From positions 744,001 to 808,000 of the forward strand of contig RHGM01000001.1 in assembly GCA_003724185.1 (NCBI GenBank): a stretch of 64,000 bases of DNA. Reading direction: 5' to 3'. Positions 10,177 through 19,413 of the stretch are shown here, piece after piece. This DNA comes from Porphyrobacter sp. IPPAS B-1204. GTDB taxonomy: Bacteria > Pseudomonadota > Alphaproteobacteria > Sphingomonadales > Sphingomonadaceae. How positions within the stretch are numbered: the first letter of the stretch is position 1; every line of letters begins with the position of its first letter. A program made the translations under genes and the position numbers. Below the pieces are notes generated by a model. That model worked only from the letters and a program-made list of their open reading frames with translations. It was not told where the DNA came from and did no database searches.

Positions 10177-11096
10177 TCAGGGCCGCACCAGCGGGCTCAG
10201 CTGCCGCACCGGATTGCCAGCCCCATCACGCAGGCCGCGCTGGTCGAGCACGGCAGCGGTTTCGATCACCTCCAGCGCCTCCATCGCCTTGCGATAACGT
10301 TCGGCATCGGCAATCCACGCTTCGGCCTTGGCGGCGCCGGGCATGCCCTTCACCTCTTCAATCGCTGATCGGTATCGGCCCTGTTCAAGCGCCCATCGCG
10401 CCCGCTCAAGGCGGCGCTGCGGCTGCGGCGAAGGGGTGCTTTCGCGCCGGAACACGAACAACTGCCCCAGCTCGCGCTGGAATGCCGACCATGACGGCCC
10501 CTCGCTGCTTTCGCGCAATTGCGGAGCGAGGCCTTCAAGCCGCGCCACCAGCTGATCAAGCCGCACCGGATTGCGCGAAAATTCGACAATGGTGCTGACC
10601 GCATTGGGCCACTGGTCGCCAAAGCGCAGGCGCAGCTGATCGGACAGGTAACCAAGCTCCGCCCCGCGCTCCACCGAACGGCGGGTGGCAAAGGCGATGA
10701 GCAGGCTCTCCGCGCGGGCGGCATTGCCTGCCGCTGCCTGCGCCTGAAGATCAAGCTGGGTGAGCCGCTGTTCCGCCGCCGCAAGCCGCTGGTCAAGCCC
10801 GCCCTGCTGCTGCGCCACGCGCTCCACCGCCTTTTCGGTTGCCGCCTGCGGGGTGGGCGAAGCGGTCAGCGGCGCCGGGGCCGCAACATCGGTGCCAGCG
10901 CCCGCATCGGTCGCGGCCTCGGCCACCACTTCGGTGCGCGGGGCGCGTTGCGCCCGGGCTGGAGGTTGTACCACATCACCCAGCCCACCAGCGCCCCGCC
11001 CGCAATGAAGGCGATGAGCGCGGCAAGCATCAGCGCCCGGCCCGATGCGGACCGGGGCGGGCTGCCCAATGGTGATGATCCGGGCTGTGATGCCAT
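10177..11096 (-). pseudogene. Mitofilin/HemX-like membrane protein, reading frame shifted near 10951-10959
   Basis: Two frames together make one protein. From the ATG at 11096 comes MASQPGSSPLGS and a transmembrane helix (ALMLAALIAFIAGGALVGWV). From about 10955 a second frame continues with RAQRAPRTEVVAEAATDAG and a long coiled-coil-rich domain ending QLSPLVRP. Adding one base in the CCCGGG run near 10955 joins them, giving about 306 residues. The architecture (one N-terminal helix, then a large periplasmic alpha-helical domain) matches the mitofilin/HemX-like proteins that follow hemC and hemD in alphaproteobacteria. A sequencing error is as likely as true inactivation. The uninterrupted frame that begins at 11193 lacks the membrane helix and overlaps hemD. 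Confidence 0.7.
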
Positions 11097-11144
11097 CGTG
11101 ATCCGTTCTTTGCGACCTTGATGCTCGGTTCGCCCAGGCCGTTC

Positions 11145-11861
11145 TTACGGCTGCGCGGGCGGCGAGGGGGGAATGGAGCGCGGCTTGCCGCACAAGTCAA
11201 ATGCCAATTGCAACAGCGCGGCCTCGTCAGGGCGTTCGGCGATGTGAACCGCGCCCCACCCGTCCCCCGCCGCAGCGGCGATGCGCGGGCCCAGCGCGGC
11301 CAGCGTGATGGCTGCGCGCGGCATCCCAAGACGATCACATTCCTCGGCAAAATGGCGCGCCGTCGCCGCCGAATGGAGCAGCACCAACGCACCCCCCGAT
11401 GCCAGCAAGCCAGCGGCAGGATCAAGCGGCAGGGGAACGGAGCGATAGGCGATCACTTCGGCAAAGGTCACACCCGCTGGCGGATCAAGCGGCACGTGCT
11501 CCTCGCCAGCGATGCGCAGCAGGTGGGAAGGCGCAGCAATGCTGTCGAGCACACCCTGCAAGCCGCCGCTTCCCGTCATGGCAACGCCAAACCCGGCGGC
11601 GCGGGCGGCGGCGGCGGTCGCCTCGCCCACGGCATAAACGGGTTTGCCGGTCAGGCGGGCGAGGTTTGGCCCGCCGTGCAGGATCGCATTGGCGCTGCCG
11701 ATCAGGAGCCCGTCAATGCCGTCGGGATCGGGGCAATCCCACGCCACGGCGCGGATTTCGGACAGGGCGTGGCCGGTGATGGCCAGACCAGCCTCGCGGA
11801 CCTTGCCAAGCGTCGCGGCAAGCCCCGGCTGCGGGCGCAGGGCGAGCAGATGGAAGCTCAT
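11145..11861 (-). CDS. hemD: Uroporphyrinogen-III synthase
   Basis: HemD closes and inverts the linear tetrapyrrole made by HemC to give uroporphyrinogen III for heme, siroheme and related cofactors. The protein has 238 residues, normal for a weakly conserved family. It shows the alternating-domain pattern with LLIGSANAI, KPVYAVGEATAAAARAAGF, EVIAYRSVPLP and a late LVLLHSAATARHF. Position is the strongest evidence: its ATG overlaps the hemC stop (ATGA) on the same strand. The assignment rests on this context plus the weak motifs. Confidence 0.9.
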   Translation of the reverse strand: MSFHLLALRPQPGLAATLGKVREAGLAITGHALSEIRAVAWDCPDPDGIDGLLIGSANAILHGGPNLARLTGKPVYAVGEATAAAARAAGFGVAMTGSGGLQGVLDSIAAPSHLLRIAGEEHVPLDPPAGVTFAEVIAYRSVPLPLDPAAGLLASGGALVLLHSAATARHFAEECDRLGMPRAAITLAALGPRIAAAAGDGWGAVHIAERPDEAALLQLAFDLCGKPRSIPPSPPAQP

Positions 11862-12799
11862 TTCCCTCCGCGGAAATGCGGCGCAATCCCCGGCGTGGCG
11901 CGGGCGAGCAGATCGGCGGCCAGCGCGGCAACCGGGCCATGATCGCCAGGTGCAAACGTGGCCGTGCCCTCGATCCGTTCAGCGCCATCCGGGCTGAACA
12001 GCGCCGCACGCATCGCGAGCGTGCCGCCACCGGTTTCACACAACACCGCGACAGGTGAGTGACACGTGCCGCCTAGTTCCGCCAGCAGCGCGCGTTCCGC
12101 CTCAAGCTCGGCGCGGGTGGGTGCGTGATCGATTGCGGCCAGCAGCGCGGTCGTCTCCGCATCATCGGCGCGGCACTCGATGGCGATCACGCCCTGCGCC
12201 GCTGCCGGGATCCATTCGTCAGACGCCAGAGCTGCGCCGACTTCGCTCTGCCCCAGCCGTTCGAGGCCCGCGGCGGCAAGGAAGGTCACATCCGCCTCGC
12301 CTGCCTGCAATTTCGCCAGCCGGGTCGCCACATTCCCCCGGAACGTCACAACCTTGCAATCGGGCCGCAGGTTCAGAAGCTGCGAGGCACGGCGCGGCGC
12401 GCTGGTGCCGACAACCGCGCCCTGCGGGATCGCCGCGATGCTGGCCGCGCCGACCAGACAATCGCGCCGGTCAGCACGCGGCAGGAATGCGGCGAAGTGG
12501 AATTCGGCCGGACGGATCGTCTCGACATCCTTGGCCGAGTGCACCGACAGATCGATCCGCCCTTCCCCCAGCCACTGATCCAGTTCCTTCGTCCACAGCG
12601 CCTTTCCGCCGATTTCCGACAGCGGCCGGTCCAGCACCTTGTCGCCGCTGGCGAGCACGGGGACGAGTTCGATCGCGCCTTCGCTCCAGCCGTGGGCGGC
12701 GCACAGGCGGGCGCGGGTCTCTACGGCTTGCGCCATCGCGAGCGGGGAATTGCGGGTGCCCAGCCGCAAGCGGGGGGCGGTTCGTTCATGTTCAGTCAT
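11858..12799 (-). CDS. hemC: Porphobilinogen deaminase (hydroxymethylbilane synthase)
   Basis: HemC condenses four porphobilinogen molecules to hydroxymethylbilane. The 313-residue protein has LGTRNSPLAMAQA near the start, the active-site aspartate in HSAKDV (D91), the substrate-binding GTSAPRRASQLL and FRGNVATRL. The cysteine that carries the dipyrromethane cofactor is in ELGGTCHSPVAV (C246). The ATG at 12799 is chosen because similarity starts there; a frame extension to 12829 is not conserved in character. It is divergent from tsaD with 44 bases between the starts, which must hold both promoters, and is coupled to hemD by a four-base overlap. Confidence 0.96.
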   Translation of the reverse strand: MTEHERTAPRLRLGTRNSPLAMAQAVETRARLCAAHGWSEGAIELVPVLASGDKVLDRPLSEIGGKALWTKELDQWLGEGRIDLSVHSAKDVETIRPAEFHFAAFLPRADRRDCLVGAASIAAIPQGAVVGTSAPRRASQLLNLRPDCKVVTFRGNVATRLAKLQAGEADVTFLAAAGLERLGQSEVGAALASDEWIPAAAQGVIAIECRADDAETTALLAAIDHAPTRAELEAERALLAELGGTCHSPVAVLCETGGGTLAMRAALFSPDGAERIEGTATFAPGDHGPVAALAADLLARATPGIAPHFRGGK

Positions 12800-12843
12800 A
12801 GCCGCGCTTGCTCTAGCCTTCACAAGCACTAGATGGAAGCCGG

Positions 12844-13917
12844 ATGGGATCGGTCACGCACACCTCTGATACTCGTATCGTCCTCGGTATCGAATCGAGC
12901 TGCGATGAAACCGCCGTTGCGCTGGTGCGCGGCGACCGGACGATAATCGCGCAGGCGATTGCCAGTCAGGAAGCCGAACACGCGCCCTATGGCGGGGTCG
13001 TCCCCGAAATCGCCGCACGGGCCCATGCCGAACGGCTGGCCCCGATGCTTGCCAAGGTGATGAGCGAGGCGGGGCTTGGCCTCGATGATGTCGATGCGAT
13101 CGCAGCAACCGCCGGGCCGGGGCTGATTGGCGGAGTGATGGTAGGGCTGGTGAGCGCCAAGGCGCTGGCGATGGCGAGCGGTAAGCCGCTGCTGGCGATC
13201 AACCATCTGGAAGGCCACGCGCTGTCCCCCAGGCTAGCGGATGATGCACTGGCATTTCCCTATCTGCTGCTGCTGGTATCGGGCGGGCACTGCCAGATCC
13301 TCGCGGTGGAGGGCGTGGGGCAGTATCGGCGGCTGGCCACCACCATTGACGACGCGCTGGGCGAGGCGTTCGACAAGACTGCCAAGATCTTGCGGCTAGG
13401 CTATCCCGGCGGCCCTGCGGTGGAGCGGCTGGCGCTGGAGGGTGATCCCAAGGCCGTGCCACTGCCCCGGCCGCTGAAGGGTTCGGCAGAACCGCATTTC
13501 TCCTTCGCCGGTCTCAAAAGCGCGGTGCTGCGGGCGGTGGAAAGCGGCGCGCACAAGCCTGCCGATATCGCCGCGAGTTTCCAGCAGGCAGCGGTCGATT
13601 GCCTGCTGGACCGGTTGGGATATGCCCTGACCCGCGCCGGCCCTTTTCCCGCGCTGGTGGTGGCAGGCGGAGTCGCGGCCAACCAGACTGTGCGCGCTGC
13701 GCTGGAAAACTTCGCCGAAAAACACGCCATGCGCTTCACCGCCCCGCCGCTGGCCCTGTGCACCGACAACGCCGCAATGATCGCCTGGGCCGGGTGCGAA
13801 CGGCTGGCGCTGGGCGGCAACCATGCGGCGGGTGACAGCCTCGATTTCGTGGCCCGCCCGCGCTGGCCGCTCGATCCGGAAGCAGAAACCGTGCGCGGTG
13901 CGGGGGTCAAGGCATGA
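12844..13917 (+). CDS. tsaD: tRNA N6-adenosine threonylcarbamoyltransferase
   Basis: TsaD, with TsaB and TsaE, transfers the threonylcarbamoyl group to A37 of tRNAs that read ANN codons. The 357-residue sequence has [14 protein letters not shown] at the start, the metal-binding histidines in [10 protein letters not shown], the ATP-site segments [12 protein letters not shown] and [11 protein letters not shown], and the late metal ligand in [10 protein letters not shown]. Length is normal. The end overlaps the start of gpsA by four bases (ATGA), an association common in alphaproteobacteria. Confidence 0.97.
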   Translation: MGSVTHTSDTRIVLGIESSCDETAVALVRGDRTIIAQAIASQEAEHAPYGGVVPEIAARAHAERLAPMLAKVMSEAGLGLDDVDAIAATAGPGLIGGVMVGLVSAKALAMASGKPLLAINHLEGHALSPRLADDALAFPYLLLLVSGGHCQILAVEGVGQYRRLATTIDDALGEAFDKTAKILRLGYPGGPAVERLALEGDPKAVPLPRPLKGSAEPHFSFAGLKSAVLRAVESGAHKPADIAASFQQAAVDCLLDRLGYALTRAGPFPALVVAGGVAANQTVRAALENFAEKHAMRFTAPPLALCTDNAAMIAWAGCERLALGGNHAAGDSLDFVARPRWPLDPEAETVRGAGVKA

Positions 13918-14930
13918 GCCAGCAGGACACCATTGGCGTGATCGGCGCAGGCGCCTGGGGGACGGCGCTGGCGCAGATGCTGGCCTCTGACGGGCGCAAT
14001 GTCACGCTGTGGGCCTACGAGCCCGAGGTGGTCGAAGCGATCAACACCGGTCACCGCAACCCGCTTTACCTCCCGTCCGCCACCCTTGCCCCGACGATCC
14101 GTGCAACCGGCGATCTGGCCGATTTTGCCGCGATTGGCACCGTGCTGGTGGTCACCCCTGCGCAGGTGCTGGGCCGGGTGCTGTCAGGCCTTGCCACAGC
14201 GCCCCGCGATCTGGTGCTGTGTTCGAAGGGGATCGAAGCGGGGACAGGCCGCCTGATGAATGACGCCGCGCGCGAAGCCTCGCCGGGTAGCGCCATCGCG
14301 GTGCTGTCGGGGCCGACCTTCGCGCATGAGGTCGCCGCCGGACTGCCCACCGCCGTCACCCTCGCCTGCGAAGGCGGGCGGACGCAGTGGGAGCGGCTGG
14401 CCCCGGCCATCGCGCGCCCGGCCTTCCGGCCCTACTATTCCGACGATGTCACCGGCGCGGAGATCGGCGGCGCGGTCAAGAACGTGCTGGCGATTGCCTG
14501 CGGCGTGGTGGACGGCTTGGCGCTCGGCCAGAACGCCCGCGCCGCGATCATCTCGCGCGGATATGTCGAAATGCTGCGCTTTGGCGAGGCGCTCGGCGCG
14601 CAGGTCGAGACCCTGAGCGGATTGTGCGGCCTTGGCGATCTGGTGCTGACCTGCTCCAGCACATCCAGCCGCAATTTCGCACTCGGCAAGGCGCTTGGCG
14701 AAGGGGCGGACCCCAAGGGGCTGATGGCCGACCGCCGCACCGTGGCCGAAGGCGCGCACACCGCCCCGGTGCTGGCCGATCTGGCCGCAAGGCGCGGGAT
14801 TGCCATGCCGATCGTTGCCGCCGTCAATGCCATCCTTGGCGGCGAGAGCGCGGCCAAGGTGGTCGCCGAACTGCTCTCCCGCCCCCTGCGCGCCGAGCTG
14901 GAAAGCGACGCAAAGGACCTTCAGGCGTGA
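13914..14930 (+). CDS. gpsA: Glycerol-3-phosphate dehydrogenase [NAD(P)+]
   Basis: GpsA reduces dihydroxyacetone phosphate to sn-glycerol 3-phosphate, the starter of phospholipid synthesis. The 338-residue protein has the NAD(P)-binding motif [16 protein letters not shown], the conserved [12 protein letters not shown], the active-site lysine region [16 protein letters not shown] and the substrate-binding [12 protein letters not shown] followed by [11 protein letters not shown]. It overlaps tsaD upstream and the flippase gene downstream (GTGA), so the three genes probably form one transcript. Confidence 0.97.
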   Translation: MSQQDTIGVIGAGAWGTALAQMLASDGRNVTLWAYEPEVVEAINTGHRNPLYLPSATLAPTIRATGDLADFAAIGTVLVVTPAQVLGRVLSGLATAPRDLVLCSKGIEAGTGRLMNDAAREASPGSAIAVLSGPTFAHEVAAGLPTAVTLACEGGRTQWERLAPAIARPAFRPYYSDDVTGAEIGGAVKNVLAIACGVVDGLALGQNARAAIISRGYVEMLRFGEALGAQVETLSGLCGLGDLVLTCSSTSSRNFALGKALGEGADPKGLMADRRTVAEGAHTAPVLADLAARRGIAMPIVAAVNAILGGESAAKVVAELLSRPLRAELESDAKDLQA

Positions 14931-16462
14931 GCCCGACGCCCGCCGCGAGCACCCCCGCTGACGACGCCGACGATCTCGCCAAATTGGCGAAGGGCGGGCG
15001 GACCAACACGCTGGGCTTCGTAATCCGCCTGATCGCGCGCATCCCCTTCCTTGTCATCGCGACACGCCTTTATGGCGCGGAGGCACTGGGGCGCTTTGCT
15101 TCGGCGATGGTGCTGATCGAGATTGTCGCGCTGATCTGCTCGCTGGGCGAAAAGCGCGGACTGGCCCAGCGGCTTTCGGTCGGGGCTGGCGAGGATCGCG
15201 GCGCCGAGACCAACCTAGTCTATGACGGCTTGCTGCTGGCGCTGATCTATTCAGGCGCCGCCGCGCTGCTGCTGCTCGCCTTTCCTGAACCGATGTTCCC
15301 CAATGGCACCAACAGCCGATGGGACATCTGGCTGGTCGCCACCATCCCGGCCTTTGCCGTGACCGAGATCCTGCTCGCCGCGCAGGCCTATCGCTTCGAC
15401 ATCGCCACCACCGTGCGCGCGCGGGCGATTGTCGAGCCGTGGACGATTTCCATCGGCGCGGGCGTGTTCTTCTTCATCCCGGCAACCCGCGATGGCGGGC
15501 TGGCGCTGGCCTTCATCGCCTCGATCTACGCCGGATTGCTGACGGCCTTGTGGCCGTTCCTGCGCAGCTATGGCTTGCCCAAGGGATGGCACCCGCAGGG
15601 GCGAGCGATGCTCGCGATGTCATCACGCGCCTTTCCGCTGGTGGGGGCCGACGCGATCGAGCGCGGCACGCGGCTGCTCGACATCTTCATCCTTGGCCTG
15701 TTCGCGCCCCCGCAGGCGGTCGGCATCTATTACGCCGCGCAGCAGATTGCCTCGCTGCCGCAGAAGCTGAAAACCAGCTTCGAGCCGATCCTCTCCCCCG
15801 TCATCACCAAGAATCTGCGGATCGGCAACATGGGCGCCATCGCCGCGCAGGTGCGGCAGGTGGGGTTCTGGATCATCGCGGTGCAACTGGGCATCGCGCT
15901 GGTGCTGGGCGTGCCCGGGGAAGCGGTGATGGGCCTGTGGGGGCCGGATTATGTCGCGGGCACGGCTGCGCTCGCCTTCCTGCTGGCAGCCGAGGTCGCC
16001 GCTTCGATGGCGGTCGTGTCCGAAAGCGTGCTCGTCTACATCGCCCGCAAGCGCAATCTGGCGATTTCCGTGGGCGTTATCGCCCTGCAAGCCGCCCTCA
16101 CCATCGCCCTGATCGAGGCCGCAAACGCCTATGGTCTGGGCAAGGGCTATGAAGCGGCGAGCGCGGCGGGCGCGCTGATGATCGCGCTGGCGGTGTCCAG
16201 TCTGGTAAAAGCGCTGCTGCTCAAGCACCTGCTGAAAGCGCCGGTCAGCAACTGGCGCTGGGCGCTGGTCTATGCTGCAGCGCCTGCGGTGGTGGTCGGT
16301 TATGGCTTTACCTTCCTGCCGGAATGGATCGAACTGCTGTTCGGCATTCCCGCAATTCTTGCCACCTATGCGCTGGTGATCTGGCGGCGCGGGTTTGATG
16401 ACGGGGACAAGGTCTTGTTCCGCAAGCAGGTTGTCCCTGATCCCGAAACCGATCTGGCGTAG
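14927..16462 (+). CDS. Polysaccharide/oligosaccharide flippase family membrane protein
   Basis: The gene begins with GTG overlapping the gpsA stop and encodes 511 residues. About 12-14 hydrophobic segments follow an N-terminal cytoplasmic stretch, with TNTLGFVIRLIARIPFLVIA and RLYGAEALGRFASAMVLIEI typical of the start of MOP-superfamily flippases (Wzx-like). Such proteins move undecaprenyl-linked oligosaccharides across the inner membrane. There are no glycosyltransferase genes nearby, so the substrate cannot be inferred. The open frame reaches back to 14387, but that part overlaps gpsA and is not used. Confidence 0.85.
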   Translation: MSPTPAASTPADDADDLAKLAKGGRTNTLGFVIRLIARIPFLVIATRLYGAEALGRFASAMVLIEIVALICSLGEKRGLAQRLSVGAGEDRGAETNLVYDGLLLALIYSGAAALLLLAFPEPMFPNGTNSRWDIWLVATIPAFAVTEILLAAQAYRFDIATTVRARAIVEPWTISIGAGVFFFIPATRDGGLALAFIASIYAGLLTALWPFLRSYGLPKGWHPQGRAMLAMSSRAFPLVGADAIERGTRLLDIFILGLFAPPQAVGIYYAAQQIASLPQKLKTSFEPILSPVITKNLRIGNMGAIAAQVRQVGFWIIAVQLGIALVLGVPGEAVMGLWGPDYVAGTAALAFLLAAEVAASMAVVSESVLVYIARKRNLAISVGVIALQAALTIALIEAANAYGLGKGYEAASAAGALMIALAVSSLVKALLLKHLLKAPVSNWRWALVYAAAPAVVVGYGFTFLPEWIELLFGIPAILATYALVIWRRGFDDGDKVLFRKQVVPDPETDLA

Positions 16463-16538
16463 CCCAAGCACGTTCAGTCGCTATTCACGGCCCGGGCATG
16501 ATTTTTCGAACCGCTGAAGATTGCGGGGAGAAAAGGTG

Positions 16539-18224
16539 ATGCAAGGGACGAAGATTTTCGCGGCAGTCGCGCTGTGCGCGGTGATCGCAGGTTGCGCCAA
16601 GGATGCGCCCGAACAGCTTGCCAAGGCCTCGCCGCCCCCTGCAACGGTCGCTCCGCCACCCCCGCCGCCTCCCCCGCCACCGCCTGCGCCGGTCAGCATC
16701 GCGCCGCAATCCGTCGTGGTGACAGGATCGCGGGTGCAACGTGACGGGCCAACCCGCAACCGCACCGGTGCGGTCGCCAGCGAAGCGGCATTCTACGCTC
16801 CGCCCGTGATCATCGCCACCGATCCGGGCCGCGAGAAATATGACGGCAAGGAAGTCTCCCCCGTCAAACTGACCTCAGCAGAGCCGGTCTCCACCTTCAG
16901 CGTCGATGTCGATACCGGGGCCTATGCCAATGCCCGCCGGTTCCTGACGCAGGGCATGATGCCGCCCAAGGATGCGGTACGCACCGAGGAAATGATCAAC
17001 TATTTCCGCTATGACTACGCCAAGCCAAAGGATCGCAGCCAGCCCTTCAGCGTGACCACCGATGTGGCAAAAAGCCCGTGGAACCCCGGCACCTACCTGA
17101 TGCGCATCGGTCTGCGCGGGTACGACATCGACACCGCCGAACGTCCGCCGGCGAACCTCGTGTTCCTGATGGATGTCTCGGGCTCGATGAACGCGCCGGA
17201 CAAGCTGCCGCTGGTGAAGACCGCGCTGGCCGGGCTGGCGGGCGAGTTGGGGCCGAAGGATACCGTGTCGATCGTCGTCTATGCGGGCGCTGCGGGCATG
17301 GTGCTGGAACCCACCAGCGACACCGGCAAGATCCGCCGCGCATTGGACAGTCTGGCCGCAGGCGGATCGACCGCGGGCGGCGCGGGGATCGAACTGGCCT
17401 ACCGCATCGCCGAGGACAACTTCATCAAGGGCGGCGTCAACCGCGTGATCCTTGCCACGGATGGCGATTTCAATGTCGGCCTGTCGGACACCAAAGCGCT
17501 GATCGACATGATCGAACAGAAGCGCGACAAGGGCATCACGCTGACCACGCTGGGCTTTGGCCAGGGCAATTACAACGAAGCGATGATGGAGCAGATCGCC
17601 AACAAGGGGAACGGCAACTACGCCTATATCGACACCGCACTTGAAGCGAAAAAGGTGCTGGGCGAGGAAATGCAATCGACCCTGTTCACCATCGCCAAGG
17701 ACGTGAAAATCCAGGTCGAATTCAACCCCGCGGTGATCGCGCAATACCGGCTTGTCGGATACGAGAACCGGGCATTGCGCGAAGAAGACTTCGACAATGA
17801 TCTGGTCGACGCGGGCGAGATTGGCGCAGGCCATCAGGTCACCGCGATCTACGAAGTCGTGCCTGTGGGCGGCAAGGGCTGGATTGCCCCGCGCCGTTAT
17901 GAGGATGCGCCGGACAAGGCCGCTGCCGCAAGGCTGGCCGAAGCCGCCAACGTCAAGCTGCGCTACAAGCTGCCTGATGGCGATACCTCGAAACTGATCG
18001 AACGGGCGGTGCCCAGCGCCGCGCTCCAGACAGCCAGCGCGCCCAAGGGCGATTTCGCCTTCGCCGCTGCGGTTGCGGCTTACGGTCAGGTGCTGCGCGG
18101 CGACGAGATGATGATGGGCTTCGGCTTTGACGACATCGGGCAGCTTGCTGGCGCGCAGGATAATTTCTGGCGGCAGGAATTCCTGCAGCTCAACCAGCTT
18201 GCAGCCAGCATGAAGGGCGGCTGA
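16539..18224 (+). CDS. VWA-domain lipoprotein (YfbK-like, with C-terminal DUF3520)
   Basis: The product (561 residues) starts MQGTKIFAAVALCAVIAGC, a lipoprotein signal. It is followed by a linker with eleven consecutive prolines and then SVVVTGSRVQRDG, a stretch like the N-terminal signature of TonB-dependent receptors. The family-specific N-domain (STFSVDVDTGAYANARRFL) precedes a von Willebrand factor A domain with MIDAS motif DVSGSMN and conserved TDGDFNVGLSD. The end (FAAAVAAYGQVLRGD) matches DUF3520. These surface or periplasmic lipoproteins have no settled function; metal-dependent protein contact is inferred. The ATG at 16539 follows GGGGAGAAAAGGT, a good ribosome site. Confidence 0.9.
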   Translation: MQGTKIFAAVALCAVIAGCAKDAPEQLAKASPPPATVAPPPPPPPPPPPAPVSIAPQSVVVTGSRVQRDGPTRNRTGAVASEAAFYAPPVIIATDPGREKYDGKEVSPVKLTSAEPVSTFSVDVDTGAYANARRFLTQGMMPPKDAVRTEEMINYFRYDYAKPKDRSQPFSVTTDVAKSPWNPGTYLMRIGLRGYDIDTAERPPANLVFLMDVSGSMNAPDKLPLVKTALAGLAGELGPKDTVSIVVYAGAAGMVLEPTSDTGKIRRALDSLAAGGSTAGGAGIELAYRIAEDNFIKGGVNRVILATDGDFNVGLSDTKALIDMIEQKRDKGITLTTLGFGQGNYNEAMMEQIANKGNGNYAYIDTALEAKKVLGEEMQSTLFTIAKDVKIQVEFNPAVIAQYRLVGYENRALREEDFDNDLVDAGEIGAGHQVTAIYEVVPVGGKGWIAPRRYEDAPDKAAAARLAEAANVKLRYKLPDGDTSKLIERAVPSAALQTASAPKGDFAFAAAVAAYGQVLRGDEMMMGFGFDDIGQLAGAQDNFWRQEFLQLNQLAASMKGG

Positions 18225-18317
18225 TCGCATCTGGTGCGAAGGGCATTGGGCGAAGCGGGGCGAGGCTGCTAATGCGCCTCGCCTTGACCCCTTGATTCGC
18301 CTTGGAGCAACCACGCC

Positions 18318-18890
18318 ATGTCCCCCGATTTGATGACCTATCTGCCGCTGATCCTGCTCGGTCTGGTGGCGCTGGTGATTGCCGCATGGGTTCTGAGCCG
18401 CCTCGGCCGGAAGGCCCGCGTGATCGAGGACGAAAGCGGTGCTCCCCTTGCCCGTGACGTGCTGGCCGAAGGTGCAGCGCCCGCGCCGCGCAACCAGGCG
18501 CTGATCGATGCGCCGCGCGGCATCGATATCATTCAGGGCGAAACGTCCGCCGCCGCCAACAGCCAGGCCGTCGCCGCCGCCCCGCTTGGCACCGATGCAG
18601 AAGCAGGGCCGGACACCGCCCCCATCGCGGCACCAGCCGCCACGTCTGCGCCCGACGATCTCACCCGCATCAAGGGCCTCGGCCCCAAGCTGGCCGCGCT
18701 GCTGGGCGAATTCGGCATCACCACCTACGCCCAGATCGCCGCGTGGGAGCCTTCCGACGTCGAACGCATCGACGCAAAGCTGGGCCGTTTCTCGGGACGA
18801 ATCACCCGCGACCAGTGGGTGGAGCAGGCCAGATTGCTCAGCGCCGGTGACGAAAGCGGGTTCGTCCAAAAATTCGGTCAGAACGGATAA
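18318..18890 (+). CDS. Membrane-anchored protein with a helix-hairpin-helix-like domain
   Basis: The 190-residue protein has one N-terminal membrane helix (LPLILLGLVALVIAAWVL), a charged Ala/Pro-rich linker, and a C-terminal domain starting DDLTRIKGLGPKLAALLGEF. It continues with ITTYAQIAAW, VERIDAKLGRFSGRI and WVEQARLL. That domain resembles the helix-hairpin-helix modules found at the C-termini of some NuoE and ribosomal-protein L21 annotations in alphaproteobacteria. Function is unknown; DNA contact is possible but unproven. A GGAG lies about ten bases upstream of the ATG. Confidence 0.78.
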   Translation: MSPDLMTYLPLILLGLVALVIAAWVLSRLGRKARVIEDESGAPLARDVLAEGAAPAPRNQALIDAPRGIDIIQGETSAAANSQAVAAAPLGTDAEAGPDTAPIAAPAATSAPDDLTRIKGLGPKLAALLGEFGITTYAQIAAWEPSDVERIDAKLGRFSGRITRDQWVEQARLLSAGDESGFVQKFGQNG

Positions 18891-18919
18891 TATTCGCGAC
18901 AAGTTGACGTCCAAACCAT

Positions 18920-18947
18920 GATACACTCCCAAATTGGGAGTCGTATC
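18920..18947. promoter_or_regulatory. Inverted repeat upstream of the single-domain response regulator
   Basis: The core ACTCCCAAATTGGGAGT is a perfect dyad with eight-base arms around one A. Outside it, GATAC on the left pairs with GTATC on the right after a one-base offset. It sits 16 bases before the ATG at 18963, just before the ribosome binding site. There is no run of T after it, so an operator is more likely than a terminator, but the binding protein is unknown. Confidence 0.5.
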
Positions 18948-18962
18948 AAGGGGAGAAGGTCT

Positions 18963-19319
18963 ATGGTTCTGCGCATCCTGATTGCCGAAGACGAATACAT
19001 TGCCGCCTTCGACTTGTGCGACACCTTCGAAGAGGCGGGCTACGAAGTCGAAGGACCGCACGCCGGGATTTCGTCGGTGATGTTGGCCTGCCAGAAAGAC
19101 AAGCCCGATTGCGCGATCCTCGACATCGAACTGGCGGACGGGCTGACCTATGAACTGGCGCAGAAGCTGATCGACGAAAACGTTCCGGTGATCCTGCATT
19201 CGGAACGCGCCGATGCGCTGGCCGTGGCCGCCCGCTTTCCCGGTGCCACCACGCTGGCCAAACCCTGCCCGCCGGCCGATCTGCTGAATGCGGTCAGCCG
19301 GGTGCTCGCCCCGGTCTGA
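18963..19319 (+). CDS. Single-domain response regulator (receiver only)
   Basis: The 118-residue protein is just a CheY-like receiver: acidic residues in LIAEDEY (E9, D10, E11), the phosphorylation aspartate in AILDIELADG (D54), the threonine/serine position in ILHSERAD, and the conserved lysine in TTLAKPCPP (K100). With no output domain it must act through another protein, for example in a phosphorelay. No kinase gene is adjacent. A strong ribosome site (GGGAGAAGG) precedes the ATG at 18963; an in-frame ATG at 18918 lies before the inverted repeat and is less likely. Confidence 0.88.
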   Translation: MVLRILIAEDEYIAAFDLCDTFEEAGYEVEGPHAGISSVMLACQKDKPDCAILDIELADGLTYELAQKLIDENVPVILHSERADALAVAARFPGATTLAKPCPPADLLNAVSRVLAPV

Positions 19320-19413
19320 GGCCTGCCTGCCGTCGCGGTTGCGCTGGCCCCCTTGCCCTGAATTGCCAAGCCTGCGAAGGCTGTCGGCAAGAACATAAGC
19401 AGGAGCAAATCAG

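Noticed and set aside
10177..11193. Treating the mitofilin-like frame as one intact gene starting at 11193
   Set aside because: That start overlaps hemD and loses the membrane helix, which is encoded in another frame from 11096.
16875..19199. A 774-codon minus-strand open frame
   Set aside because: It covers the VWA lipoprotein, HhH protein and response regulator genes in antisense; no recognisable domain.
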